A stretch of DNA of 64,000 bases from Vagococcus acidifermentans (lineage in GTDB: Bacteria; Bacillota; Bacilli; Lactobacillales; Vagococcaceae). Shown in pieces: positions 41,936-51,062 of the stretch. Numbering within the stretch: position 1 is the stretch's first letter; every line of letters starts with the position of its first letter. The stretch spans positions 310,001 to 374,000 of the forward strand of contig NZ_NGKC01000001.1 of the NCBI RefSeq assembly GCF_003987655.1, in the 5' to 3' direction. The position numbers were made by a program, and so were the translations under genes. Below the pieces are notes generated by a model. It was given only the letters and a program-made list of their open reading frames with translations, had not been told where the DNA came from and did not search any database.

Positions 41936-43744
41936 TTACTCGTTTTTTAACGGGATACCGATCGAAAAGGTCGTTCCACGGCTGGAAGTGTCAACTTTTA
42001 TAAGCCAGTTGTTCTTTTTGATCAGGGATGAAATGATAAACAACCCCAAGCCGGTTCCGCCGTCGGCCGTATGGGTGGTAAAGAAAGGCGTGAAGATTTT
42101 TTCACGGATTTCTTCCGGAATACCCGGTCCGAAGTCTCTGACCGATATGACTGCGTAACCTGCCGCGCCGCTGTCAGGATCCGAGTCAGTCATCTGGCTG
42201 ATTTGCTCATTAGTGACGCGATTTGTTTCAATGATGATGGGTTTTTGACTTTTATCAGCTTGGAAAGAGTTGGTAATCAAATTGTACAAGACACCTTGCA
42301 AGTCTTCCTTTTCAAAAAATGACATACCGGTCGGCCGCAGCAGTAATTTTAGCCGGTTTGATTTCGGGAACAGCGGCTGGATGGTTTGAAAAGCTTCTTC
42401 CACCACTGCATTGACTGCCAGCAGCTGGCTATTGTCAGCGTCTTTTTTAGAAAAACGCAGGACATTTTTCGAGAGTTCCTGACCTTGTTTGGCGGCGTTG
42501 TAAATTTCGTTTAAATCTTCCACCAATGCCGGGTCATCTTGATGTTCTTCCAGCAGCAGGGCAGTGTTCCCGAGAATCGGCGTCAGGAAATTGTTCATGT
42601 CGTGAACGATGGAAGTGGTCAGCAGGCCGATTGTTTTTAATTTTGTGTCTTGCAGCATTGATTTTTCCAAATGATACTTTTCTTTGAGCACTTCCTGCAG
42701 TTCAAGCAGCCGTTTGTTTTCTTCATAGGCCTGATTTCGCCGGATGTAGTTCCGGAAATAGAAAAAAAGCAGCAGGGTAATGGCGGATAAAATGGCTAAA
42801 ATACCGCCGATGGTCAAACTGTCTTGCAGCTGCAGATTGGTTTCTTCTCCGAAATCAATATTTGTGGCAACTACCCAGTGAGCTTCGCCGACGGTCACCC
42901 ATTGAAAGGCGGCCAGTTTCAATGCTTTTTCCAGCTTGTCCGACGGCCACCAGTAGGAATAATAGACAGCAGTGCCGTGTTCGTTTTCCCGTTGCTGTTT
43001 TTCCAGCTTTTCCAAATCGCTGTAGTCCAAATCAGAAAATTCTTTTTTCCGGCCGTCAACAATCGACAGCCCGATTTGTTTGTCTGACGGATGGAGGACG
43101 ACGCACATGTCTTCGTTTTTTACTAATGAATAACCGCTGATGTTTTCCTTGTTTAAATAAATCGTTTCATCAAAGAACCGGGTCATGTTAATCGGTGCCA
43201 GCAACAGTCCCGCTGTTTTCCCTTCCCGCTTGATAGGGTAGTAAAGATTGATGTATGTTGTGTGCTGATCGAAATATTCGTTGCCGTTTGAGCCGACATC
43301 TCCTGCGAGTGCTTTTTTTAGAGACACATCTTGCAAGTAGGCGGCAGGGATGTATTTTACAGGCTGCAGGCTGCCTTTGTTTTCTTTGATGCCATCGAGG
43401 AAGTTGCCTTGATCATCCAGCAGGTAAATTTCATCAACGAGTGAAATATTGTTATGGAACAGTTCATTCAATTCAGAATTGAACTCAAGTTTCGAATGCC
43501 ATTCTGTTTTTTTATTTAGTGAGTCGCCATAAATTCTTAATTCATTACTTTGGGATTCAATTTCTAGTGTGAGAATGTTAATAACATAGTTGTTAATTTT
43601 GTCAATTTGGGCAATTCCCATTTCTAAAGCGTAATCATATGTGTTACGATAACTAGTAGTGGTAAAAAAAATGCCTGTTATAGTTAAGATCAACACAATA
43701 ATAAAACATAAGTAAAAAAGTTTAACAGAAGGTTTTTTATTCAT
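41936..43744 (-). CDS. Membrane sensor histidine kinase with large extracellular sensor
   Basis: 602 residues; ATG at 43744 with AGGTG upstream. Membrane segments at about residues 9-30 and 310-332 bracket a 280-residue extracytoplasmic domain of dCache-like length. The phospho-acceptor is His381 in SIVHDMNNFLTPILGN, an NtrB/HisKA-type box, with a C-terminal HATPase (NSFQADKSQKP, RDFGPGIPEEI, GGTGLGLFI). No HAMP is obvious. It is divergent from an OmpR-type regulator and next to the citrate locus. The ligand is unknown; a carboxylate is a guess from position and domain type. Confidence 0.88.
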   Translation of the reverse strand: MNKKPSVKLFYLCFIIVLILTITGIFFTTTSYRNTYDYALEMGIAQIDKINNYVINILTLEIESQSNELRIYGDSLNKKTEWHSKLEFNSELNELFHNNISLVDEIYLLDDQGNFLDGIKENKGSLQPVKYIPAAYLQDVSLKKALAGDVGSNGNEYFDQHTTYINLYYPIKREGKTAGLLLAPINMTRFFDETIYLNKENISGYSLVKNEDMCVVLHPSDKQIGLSIVDGRKKEFSDLDYSDLEKLEKQQRENEHGTAVYYSYWWPSDKLEKALKLAAFQWVTVGEAHWVVATNIDFGEETNLQLQDSLTIGGILAILSAITLLLFFYFRNYIRRNQAYEENKRLLELQEVLKEKYHLEKSMLQDTKLKTIGLLTTSIVHDMNNFLTPILGNTALLLEEHQDDPALVEDLNEIYNAAKQGQELSKNVLRFSKKDADNSQLLAVNAVVEEAFQTIQPLFPKSNRLKLLLRPTGMSFFEKEDLQGVLYNLITNSFQADKSQKPIIIETNRVTNEQISQMTDSDPDSGAAGYAVISVRDFGPGIPEEIREKIFTPFFTTHTADGGTGLGLFIISSLIKKNNWLIKVDTSSRGTTFSIGIPLKNE

Positions 43745-43788
43745 AAGGGACACCTCACCTTCGAAATGAATATAGGGGGACAAAAGCA

Positions 43789-44499
43789 GTGCGTAATGAA
43801 AAGATTTTGGTTATTGATGACGAGACGGCTATTCGACGGCTAATCTGGAAAGCGTTGCAGGCAACTGGCATTTTGATTTATCAAAGTGATTCAATCACAT
43901 CGACAATGGATATCATGACAAGGGTGAAGTTTGACCTGTTTTTACTGGATGTCAGTTTGGAACATGAAAACGACGGGTATTACTTGGCGCAAATGATACG
44001 TGAAAAAAGCCCGACGACACCCATTATTTTTTTAAGTGCTAAAAAAGAGGAAGAAGATATTATTGCCGGACTGGAAACCGGAGCGGACTTGTATTTGACG
44101 AAACCGTTCAGTCCGGATGTATTAAGAGCACAAGTGCTGGCCACATTAAAGCGGTCTAAAGTCATACAGACCCAGCAGGATCCGGCAAACCAGAAAGAAA
44201 TGATTGCCGGCGACTTTCGCTTTGACCGCAGCCGTTACCAGTTGTTCAAGAATGATGAACTGATCCCGCTGTCATCGAAACAAACTCAGCTGATGCAGTT
44301 TTTTATCGAGAATCCCGACCAGGTTTTTTCAAAAGAGCAGATTTACAGCAATGTTTGGAATAGCGGCGATGTCGATCCCAATACTATTATGGTATTCATT
44401 AGTCAGCTGCGCAATAAAATCGAAGATGATCCCAAACACGCCAAATATTTAAGAACGGTTTGGGGCATCGGCTACACATTTATTCCGACGGGAGACTAA
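43789..44499 (+). CDS. OmpR-family response regulator
   Basis: 236 residues from GTG. Receiver domain with acidic pocket VIDDE, phospho-acceptor Asp54 in LFLLDVSLEHENDG, conserved Lys in YLTKPFSPD; C-terminal winged helix (LSSKQTQLMQFFIENPDQVF, VFISQLRNKIEDD, RTVWGIGYTF). It is divergent from the kinase gene by 44 bases and presumably its partner. Its 3' end overlaps the convergent citG by 20 bases. Targets are unknown; adjacent citrate genes are possible. Confidence 0.88.
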   Translation: MRNEKILVIDDETAIRRLIWKALQATGILIYQSDSITSTMDIMTRVKFDLFLLDVSLEHENDGYYLAQMIREKSPTTPIIFLSAKKEEEDIIAGLETGADLYLTKPFSPDVLRAQVLATLKRSKVIQTQQDPANQKEMIAGDFRFDRSRYQLFKNDELIPLSSKQTQLMQFFIENPDQVFSKEQIYSNVWNSGDVDPNTIMVFISQLRNKIEDDPKHAKYLRTVWGIGYTFIPTGD

Positions 44500-45352
44500 G
44501 CAGCTCTTCCAAAAAAGCGAAGTATATGCCTAAAGAAAGCAAATCTGCGGCACCGCCGGGACTTAAATTCAAACGAATCATTTTCTGGTCCAACTGATTT
44601 AAATACGTCACGAATTGATTTTTCGGAAGAGACTCAGCGTGGAGAAGCTGGCTCTCTTTTTTTATGTGTTTCCAGGCGGCGATGCCGCCGCGGTGAATGA
44701 GGTTGCTGTCTTCGATGTGTCCCATCAATAAAATCAATCCCCGCAATAACCTGATTTCTGCCGAATCTGAGGAAGGCCGGCGCAAAAAAGGCAAGAGCAG
44801 CTGGGAAAGCGCAGGGTAGCCGTTAATGGCTTCGCCGCGTATCCCGTTTATGCCTTTTTCCGCATACAATTTTTCCCCGTGAGTCAAGGTCTGTTTCTTT
44901 TTTATGAGCTGCAAGTCTTTTGCCAGTGCTTGCGCGGCCATTTCAGATGCAAACCGGAGAATGCGCGCGGAATCCTGTGCCTGAAGCGGCAGTGTATGCG
45001 ACTGCAAATAGTAGCCGGTGCTGCTGATTAGCAGCGCAAAGGAAAAATTAGCTCCTTTGTGGGTATTGATATTTTGAGTGGCAGCCAGCATGTCAGCTTC
45101 CGCCTGTTTGCCAATTTCGCGAACTTTATGAAAGAGGGTCTCAGGCGAGCCGGTGTGCTGCCGGCCGGCTTCTGCATACCGTTTAAAAAAAGGCGCCAGA
45201 CTTTCGATGCTGCGCCTAAACGTCCGAAAGTCCATGTCGCTGTGCGCACCGTTAGAGAAAGGGTCGACTAATCCGGGTTTAGGCGCGAGAGAGACTTCAT
45301 AAAACAACGCTTTTTCGCCATATAAAGCGAGCATTTGACTAGTATCACTCAA
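44480..45352 (-). CDS. citG: Triphosphoribosyl-dephospho-CoA synthase
   Basis: 290 residues from a TTG overlapping the end of the GntR gene. The CitG family motifs are SLAPKPGLVDPFSNGAHSDM at the start, NTHKGANFSFALL in the middle, and a helical end. It makes 2'-(5''-triphosphoribosyl)-3'-dephospho-CoA, the precursor of the citrate lyase prosthetic group that CitX attaches to CitD. Coupled to the regulator and in the same strand unit as citM. Confidence 0.92.
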   Translation of the reverse strand: MSDTSQMLALYGEKALFYEVSLAPKPGLVDPFSNGAHSDMDFRTFRRSIESLAPFFKRYAEAGRQHTGSPETLFHKVREIGKQAEADMLAATQNINTHKGANFSFALLISSTGYYLQSHTLPLQAQDSARILRFASEMAAQALAKDLQLIKKKQTLTHGEKLYAEKGINGIRGEAINGYPALSQLLLPFLRRPSSDSAEIRLLRGLILLMGHIEDSNLIHRGGIAAWKHIKKESQLLHAESLPKNQFVTYLNQLDQKMIRLNLSPGGAADLLSLGIYFAFLEELLSLPSE

Positions 45353-46040
45353 TGCGCCGCCGCTCCATTTCCTTTAAAATGAACTGCAAGGAGCGGTCTA
45401 AATGCTCATGAGTGATTAACGTGATGCGGTCTATGTCGTTTGTTTTCATGCCGTTATAAATCAGCCAGTGTTCCGCTAACGCGATGCTCCGCCGGTCAGC
45501 GGAACGAATCGCAATGTCGCGAAAATAAATCAGGTAGGCCTGCAATTCCGTGACAATTTCTTTCAAACGGAGCATTTGGCTTTTTTCATACAGGAATGAG
45601 TTGAAATCTGAGAAGTTTTGCAGAAGTTCATCGACTTGGTCGGATTGGTTGTAGGCATCCCCTTGTTCCAGCAGGGCTTTCAGCTCGGCAAAATCAGCTG
45701 TTGTCATCCGTTTCATGGCTTCGATGGTGGCCAAGGTGTCCAGTGATTTGCGGATGTCATAAATTTCATACGCATCTTTGGTGCTGATGCCCTTCACAAC
45801 GATACCGATCCGGGGCCTATGCTCCGCCAGCCGTTCTTTGACCAATTCTTGGAGGGCAAACCGGATCGGCGTGCGGCTGATATTTAATTGTTCTGAAAAT
45901 TCTTTTTCATTGATTCGTTCGCCGGCGGGGATATCTCCTAAAATAATTGTTTTTTTGAACGCTTCGTAAATACTTGTCTTAAGCGGCTTGTTGCGTGACA
46001 ATTCGAGATTGTCTTTCACTTTTTCAATGGTGGGATTCAT
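45345..46040 (-). CDS. citO: GntR/FadR-family citrate regulator (CitO-like)
   Basis: 231 residues; ATG with AAGGAGG upstream. The N-terminal winged helix-turn-helix (AGERINEKEFSEQLNISRTP and RFALQELVKERL) is followed by an all-helical FCD domain. CitO in Enterococcus faecalis is a GntR-type activator of both citrate operons when citrate is present; gene family and place between citM and citG agree with that. The gene name is assigned by this context. It overlaps citG by 8 bases. Confidence 0.85.
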   Translation of the reverse strand: MNPTIEKVKDNLELSRNKPLKTSIYEAFKKTIILGDIPAGERINEKEFSEQLNISRTPIRFALQELVKERLAEHRPRIGIVVKGISTKDAYEIYDIRKSLDTLATIEAMKRMTTADFAELKALLEQGDAYNQSDQVDELLQNFSDFNSFLYEKSQMLRLKEIVTELQAYLIYFRDIAIRSADRRSIALAEHWLIYNGMKTNDIDRITLITHEHLDRSLQFILKEMERRRIE

Positions 46041-46140
46041 GTTTTTTTATCCTCCTTATAAATCATACACCGTTTTGGTTCTTTTTTATGTCAAACAGAG
46101 AAATTTCTAGTGAAATTTTAATAATTTACGTGTAATTTAA

Positions 46141-46180
46141 AAACAAAAGTCGAGGGAACGACAGACCTCGGCTTTTGTTT
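46141..46180. terminator. Terminator of citM
   Basis: 15-bp stem (46141-46155 with 46166-46180, one wobble) with a 10-base loop and T-rich tail on the minus strand, 16 bases after the citM stop. Confidence 0.85.
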
Positions 46181-46195
46181 GTTGTGGGTATGTAT

Positions 46196-47587
46196 CTATT
46201 GTGGAATGAATATCGGCATGTAGCCAAATGCTACAAGCGAGACAACAAAGATAATGAAAATTCCCAGGGCGTATTTGGCGGATTCTTTTTGCCATTGCCC
46301 CATATCCAGACCTGTCAGGCGCAGGAGCAGATAGATGAATGCTACCAGCGGGCTCAACAGGTGGAAGGCTTGTCCCATTAATGATGCTAAAGCCATGGAC
46401 ATATTATCAAAGCCGTAAGATCGTCCGGCCTCCGCAAGCACAGGGAGTACGCCAAAGTAAAAACCGTCATTTGAAATAAAGAATGTTCCAGGCGCGGAAA
46501 TTAATGCGATAACGAGTCCCCAGGCACCGGCCAGCTGTTTCGGGATGATATCAATAAAACTTGTAGCCAATGCGTTGGCCATGCCGGAGCCTTGGAACAG
46601 CCCCATGAAGACGCCGGCGGAAAAGACTAGGATGACGACCTGTACGGCATCGCCGCCATTTGCGCCGATACGTTTGCTTTGGTCTTTCAATTTCGGATAG
46701 TTGACCATCAACGCGATACATGTGCCGACAAGGAACAACAAAAGAGGCGGCATTTCAATCCATGACGGCAGACCAAGCTGTTCGACAAATGAGCTGAGTA
46801 CCAGCCAGCCGACTAAAACAATTGTCAGGATGCCGTTGAAAATAAAATTTTTCGGACGGCGGATTTTTAGCAAGTCAGGGTCGGTGATGGTCGTCATTTC
46901 TGCTAATTCCGCTTCAGAGAAAGTTGTCACACCCAAGCGGACACGCTCTTTTTTCCCCATCCGGTAAGCCACGAAGAAAATCACGTAGAGGACGGAAATA
47001 ACCATGCCCGGTGCCAAATAAGAAAGGATGTCGGCGTCCACTTCGAGAACGGCCATGGCACGTGCAGTCGGTCCGCCCCACGGCAGCAAGTTCATAATGG
47101 TGTTTTGCAGAATAATCAGTACGCCCAAGTTCATCATGTTCATTTTTAATTTTTTATAAATAGGTATAAAGGCTGAACAGCAAATCAGTGTTGTGGTTGT
47201 TCCATCGCCGTTAAGGGAAACCGCGGCTGCAACGACGGCAGTTGCCATCAGCACTTTCATCGGGTCGCCTTTAGCGAAATAAATCATTTTTTTGGTAATG
47301 GGATCAAACAACCCGGCATCTAACATGATCGAAAAGTACAGAATCGCAAAAAGCAACATAATTCCAGTTGTTGACGTTGTTGCAACGCCATCCATAATAA
47401 AGTTGCCGATATTCACATCAGGGACAACCCCGTCAACCGGCGGCGGACTGGCGACTCCAAACGCCATCGCCAGCAATGTGAAGATAAGCGGAATGATAAC
47501 TAACGCGGTGAATGGCGATAATTTTTTTCTCATAATCACATACATAAATACGATAATCATTCCATAAGATAACACGGTAAGCAACAT
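46196..47587 (-). CDS. citM: CitMHS family citrate:proton/metal symporter
   Basis: 463 residues; the ATG at 47587 lies 7 bases after AAAGGA, while the ATG three codons earlier overlaps that site. About 12 membrane segments; landmarks include SLNGDGTTTTLICCSAFIPIY, LPWGGPTARAMAVLE and a SNDGFYFGVLPVL loop, all standard for CitMHS carriers that bring in citrate complexed with Mg2+ or Ca2+. It is the likely entry for the citrate fermented by the divergent operon. A cre site lies just upstream. Confidence 0.92.
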   Translation of the reverse strand: MLLTVLSYGMIIVFMYVIMRKKLSPFTALVIIPLIFTLLAMAFGVASPPPVDGVVPDVNIGNFIMDGVATTSTTGIMLLFAILYFSIMLDAGLFDPITKKMIYFAKGDPMKVLMATAVVAAAVSLNGDGTTTTLICCSAFIPIYKKLKMNMMNLGVLIILQNTIMNLLPWGGPTARAMAVLEVDADILSYLAPGMVISVLYVIFFVAYRMGKKERVRLGVTTFSEAELAEMTTITDPDLLKIRRPKNFIFNGILTIVLVGWLVLSSFVEQLGLPSWIEMPPLLLFLVGTCIALMVNYPKLKDQSKRIGANGGDAVQVVILVFSAGVFMGLFQGSGMANALATSFIDIIPKQLAGAWGLVIALISAPGTFFISNDGFYFGVLPVLAEAGRSYGFDNMSMALASLMGQAFHLLSPLVAFIYLLLRLTGLDMGQWQKESAKYALGIFIIFVVSLVAFGYMPIFIPQ

Positions 47588-47619
47588 AATCTTCATCCTT
47601 TCTTATTTGTGCACCAAAT

Positions 47620-47633
47620 TGTAAGCGATCACA
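47620..47633. promoter_or_regulatory. cre site upstream of citM
   Basis: TGTAAGCGATCACA matches the CcpA consensus TGNAANCGNWNNCA at every fixed position. It lies 33 bases from the citM start, implying glucose repression of citrate uptake. Confidence 0.75.
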
Positions 47634-48004
47634 AACTGTGCTGATAAAAAAGACGTTTTGCGATAATTAGCGACGTCCCCTTTTTTTATAACAACCCAGA
47701 TTCTGTTCACATGCATAGGATAATAAAAAGCGAACAAAGAATAAAGGCGATTTTACGTAAAAAACACGAAAAAAACACTTCCCGCGGCCAAATCTTAGTC
47801 AATGCTTAATAAAGTATTAATAAAATCTTAACGCCGGATTCAAGTGGTGGAAACGTTGATTTGACAATGTTTTAGTCTGTTTTGTCAGAGTGGGGAAGAA
47901 ATGTGAACACTAAAAGAACAATTATTTTGCCGTTTTACGCTATTTATTTGGGAGGGGTTTCCTATAATGAGTATGTGAAAAAACTAAGGGGAGGAGTGAA
48001 GTGC
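47634..48004. promoter_or_regulatory. Divergent control region of the citrate locus
   Basis: About 370 bases without a gene. TTGACA at 47861-47866 and TATAAT at 47963-47968 are not correctly spaced with strong partners, in keeping with activator-dependent promoters. The AT-rich TTAATAAAGTATTAATAAAA at about 47806-47825 is a candidate CitO binding stretch by analogy with E. faecalis. A weak cre-like TGGAAACGTTGATT lies at 47848-47861. Confidence 0.45.
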
Positions 48005-48352
48005 ATGGGCATCCTACGAAACGTATTCAAGAGGGGGCCGAAAAAAGAAATTGCAGCTGCCGCAGGTGCTCAGCCGGCTGATGAAGAATGGGAGGACCTG
48101 CCTTTATACATTGAAGCAGATGCGGAGGAGGTCGGCCTAGTCAGTGTGATAGCCAGTTGTCTTGCAGCTGAACATTACCCGCAGAGCCGATTTGCCGTCA
48201 AGCAAATCAGACAATTTAACCCGGAGGCAAGAGAAATCGCCGTCATCGCTGCCGGTTTAGCCGCCGAGTATGCTGACGACTGTCAATTGACAGTCACCAA
48301 AATCGCTAAAAACAAAACAAGTAAGGAGAAAGAACATGTTACGCAAGTTTAA
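48005..48352 (+). CDS. oadH: Oxaloacetate decarboxylase accessory protein, OadH-like
   Basis: 115 residues from ATG with GGGGAGGAG upstream. The start is highly basic (LRNVFKRGPKKE). The middle is acidic. The C-terminal half (SVIASCLAAEHYPQSRFAVK and IAAGLAAEYA) resembles the short region in OadG-like and carboxyl-transferase accessory subunits. It occupies the first position of the E. faecalis oadHDB order, so it is called OadH by position. No membrane helix is evident. It overlaps oadD by 17 bases. Its function is not established. Confidence 0.6.
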   Translation: MGILRNVFKRGPKKEIAAAAGAQPADEEWEDLPLYIEADAEEVGLVSVIASCLAAEHYPQSRFAVKQIRQFNPEAREIAVIAAGLAAEYADDCQLTVTKIAKNKTSKEKEHVTQV

Positions 48353-48728
48353 TATTACAATTGATGGGAAAAAATATTTGGTAGAAATGGAGGAAATCGG
48401 CGGCACACCGCAATCTTATGCCCCGCCGGCAGTGTCACCAGCGGCAGCTGCGGTCAAGGAAGCACCTGCTGCAGAACCGACGCCAGCTCCTGCACCGGCA
48501 CCCGCACCAGCTGGTGGTGATGCCATGACGGCACCGATGCCGGGCACTGTTTTAAAACTGCTGGTGAATGCCGGTGATACGGTCACGGAAAACCAGCCGC
48601 TGCTGATTTTAGAAGCAATGAAAATGGAAAATGAAATTGTTGCGCCGCACGCCGGCACGGTTTCGCACATTCATGTGACCAGCGGACAAGCAGTCAATCC
48701 CGGCGATGCACTAGTGACAATCAGCTAA
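48336..48728 (+). CDS. oadD: Biotin carrier subunit of oxaloacetate decarboxylase
   Basis: 130 residues. A short N-terminal strand, a Pro/Ala-rich linker (residues 27-64), and a biotinyl domain with Lys96 in the EAMKMENE motif. It receives carboxyl groups from OadA and delivers them to the OadB membrane subunit, replacing the biotin domain that OadA lacks here. Start ATG with AAGGAGAAAG upstream. Confidence 0.92.
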   Translation: MLRKFNITIDGKKYLVEMEEIGGTPQSYAPPAVSPAAAAVKEAPAAEPTPAPAPAPAPAGGDAMTAPMPGTVLKLLVNAGDTVTENQPLLILEAMKMENEIVAPHAGTVSHIHVTSGQAVNPGDALVTIS

Positions 48729-48755
48729 TTTAGATTAAGAAAAGGAAGTGGATTC

Positions 48756-49871
48756 GTGGAGACACTTATTGAGGGAGTCTTAGGAATGGGACAGGAACCG
48801 GGACGCATCGTCATGATGCTGATTGGCGGCCTGCTGATGTATCTGGGGATAAAAAAACAGTATGAGCCGACACTCTTAGTACCCATGGGGTTAGGAACGA
48901 TATTAGTGAATTTTCCTAACTCAGGTGTATTGATGGCCGGTGAAGAGCCCGGACCGTTTCAAGTATTGTTTGATTTTGGGATTTCAACGGAGTTATTTCC
49001 ATTATTACTGTTTATCGGTATCGGTGCCATGATTGACTTTGGTCCGTTATTACAAAATCCGTTCATGCTGATGTTTGGCGCGGCCGCTCAGTTCGGTATC
49101 TTCTTTACAGTGATAATGGCAGTGCTTTTGGGATTCGAGATGAATGATGCCGCATCTATCGGCATCATTGGCGCGGCTGACGGCCCGACGTCGATTTTCG
49201 TTGCCAATACACTCAATTCCAAATATATGGGAGCCATCATGGTAGCGGCCTATTCCTACATGTCGCTTGTACCGATTATTCAGCCGATAGCCATTAAAGC
49301 AGTGACCACTAAAGCAGAACGTCGGATTCGTATGACTTACCGGGCGGGCGAGGTTTCCCAGACGACGAAAATTTTGTTTCCGATCGTCATTTCCATCGTT
49401 GCCGGTTTGATTGCACCGGTGTCACTGCCGCTGGTCGGTTTCTTGATGTTCGGCAACTTGCTCAGGGAGTGTGGGGTGTTGGACCGGTTATCGGTGACAG
49501 CTCAAAACGAACTGGTCAATATCATTAGTATATTGCTGGGACTATCGATTTCAGTGAGCATGAACTATGAAGAGTTTCTGAAAGTTGACACGCTGATGGT
49601 CATCGGGCTTGGCTTAGTTGCGTTCATTATGGATTCGGTCGGCGGTGTATTGTTTGCCAAAGTACTGAATCTGTTCCGTCGTGAAAAAATCAATCCAATG
49701 ATTGGCGCGGCCGGTATTTCCGCATTTCCGATGTCAAGCCGGGTCATTCAAAAAATGGCTATCGAAGAAGATCCGCAGAATTTTGTATTGATGCATGCCG
49801 CTGGTGCGAATGTTTCCGGACAAATCGCATCAGTTATTGCCGGCGGTTTATTGCTGGCCTTCTTAGGCTAA
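48756..49871 (+). CDS. oadB: Na+-translocating decarboxylase beta subunit
   Basis: 371 residues from GTG with AAGGAAG upstream; about nine membrane segments. Conserved features are GIGAMIDFGPLLQNP, IGIIGAADGPTSIFVAN (Na+ and carboxybiotin site) and AAGISAFPMSSRV. It decarboxylates carboxybiotin and pumps Na+, giving an ion gradient from citrate fermentation. Confidence 0.94.
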   Translation: METLIEGVLGMGQEPGRIVMMLIGGLLMYLGIKKQYEPTLLVPMGLGTILVNFPNSGVLMAGEEPGPFQVLFDFGISTELFPLLLFIGIGAMIDFGPLLQNPFMLMFGAAAQFGIFFTVIMAVLLGFEMNDAASIGIIGAADGPTSIFVANTLNSKYMGAIMVAAYSYMSLVPIIQPIAIKAVTTKAERRIRMTYRAGEVSQTTKILFPIVISIVAGLIAPVSLPLVGFLMFGNLLRECGVLDRLSVTAQNELVNIISILLGLSISVSMNYEEFLKVDTLMVIGLGLVAFIMDSVGGVLFAKVLNLFRREKINPMIGAAGISAFPMSSRVIQKMAIEEDPQNFVLMHAAGANVSGQIASVIAGGLLLAFLG

Positions 49872-49890
49872 CCCGGAAAGGAGGAAGAGA

Positions 49891-50028
49891 ATGTCGGTTA
49901 ACATGGAAGATTTGCGGACAGCTTTTGAACTGCTGGTTTTTGGCTGGGGCGGCGTGTTCGCAGTGCTGTTTATCATTTACTTGTCATCAAAGATTTTGAC
50001 GAAACTTTTTCCTGTAAAGAAAAAGTAA
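49891..50028 (+). CDS. OadG-related small membrane subunit
   Basis: 45 residues, too short for most gene callers. ATG with AAAGGAGGAAGAG upstream. One membrane segment (LLVFGWGGVFAVLFIIYL) followed by a Lys-rich cytoplasmic end (KLFPVKKK), exactly the layout of the small OadG-like anchor subunit. It probably fixes the decarboxylase complex to OadB in the membrane. It lies between oadB and citC with short gaps. Confidence 0.85.
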   Translation: MSVNMEDLRTAFELLVFGWGGVFAVLFIIYLSSKILTKLFPVKKK

Positions 50029-50043
50029 AGGGGGAGAGAAGCT

Positions 50044-51057
50044 GTGGCTAATTATTTATATGCTGTTAAACGTTTGTGGTTGAAAGAGGACAAACAGGCC
50101 TATGCGCAGTGGCAGGCGCTGCTGCGCAGTTCGGGATTGCAGCCGGAAGCGGACCTGGACGACACGATTGGTATTTATGACGACACAGTATTGATTGCCG
50201 CAGGTTCTTTGTCAGGAAAGATTATCAAATGTGTCGCAGTCCGTGAAGATTACCGGGCGGAAAATCTGTTGGCGCAGCTCATGACACAGTTGCTGGAACG
50301 GTTGTATGAAAAAGACGAGACTCATTGTTTTTTGTACACGAAACTGTCGAACAAAGCGATTTTCCGCTCGTTGGGTTTCCGGGAAATTATCGCCGATGAA
50401 GAAGTGCTGTTTATGGAGCAGGGCAAGCCGGATTTTAATGACTACCTTGGCTATTTGAAAGCCCATAAAAAACAAGGCGATGCCAGCGCTATCGTCATGA
50501 ACGCCAATCCCTTTACAAAAGGGCACCAGTATTTAGTGGAAACAGCTGCCAGACAGAGTCCGCAAGTTTATGTGTTCGTATTATCAGAAGAAAAATCAGA
50601 GTTTTCAACGTCAGATCGTCTCGCAATGGTCAGGCTGGGTGTAGCCCATCTAAAAAATGTCACCGTGTTGCGGACTGAGGACTATCTCGTGTCATCAGCG
50701 ACCTTTCCGGCATATTTTTTAAAAGATCGGGCGCCATTGTCAATCGCTCGCACCCAAGCGTCATTGGATGCGCGTTTGTTTAAAGAGAGAATCGCTCCGG
50801 TACTGGGCATCAGCCAGCGCTTTGTCGGCGAAGAGCCGAATTCGAAAGTGACAGAGGTATACAATCAAGCGATGGCGCACGTATTCCGAGACGACCTGAC
50901 ATTGACAGTCATTCCCCGTCTGGCTGTCGGCAAACAGATTATCAGTGCAACCGCTGTGCGCCGGGCGATGACTGACGGCGACGAGGCCGTGTTAAAAGAT
51001 TTCTTACCGGAGACAAGCTACCGGTACTTAATGAAACATGAGGAATTAATGAGGTGA
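50044..51057 (+). CDS. citC: Citrate lyase ligase (acetate:SH-citrate lyase ligase)
   Basis: 337 residues from GTG with GGGGGAG upstream. An N-terminal GNAT-like region (residues 1-135) is followed by a nucleotidyl-transferase domain ([20 protein letters not shown], with the HxGH-like GHQ). It acetylates the thiol of the CitD prosthetic group to activate citrate lyase. Start of the citCDEFX series. Confidence 0.93.
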   Translation: MANYLYAVKRLWLKEDKQAYAQWQALLRSSGLQPEADLDDTIGIYDDTVLIAAGSLSGKIIKCVAVREDYRAENLLAQLMTQLLERLYEKDETHCFLYTKLSNKAIFRSLGFREIIADEEVLFMEQGKPDFNDYLGYLKAHKKQGDASAIVMNANPFTKGHQYLVETAARQSPQVYVFVLSEEKSEFSTSDRLAMVRLGVAHLKNVTVLRTEDYLVSSATFPAYFLKDRAPLSIARTQASLDARLFKERIAPVLGISQRFVGEEPNSKVTEVYNQAMAHVFRDDLTLTVIPRLAVGKQIISATAVRRAMTDGDEAVLKDFLPETSYRYLMKHEELMR

Positions 51058-51062
51058 GAAAA

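Noticed and set aside
47848-47861. Second cre site before oadH
   Set aside because: The conserved CA end is TT, giving two mismatches at fixed positions; weaker than the 47620 site.
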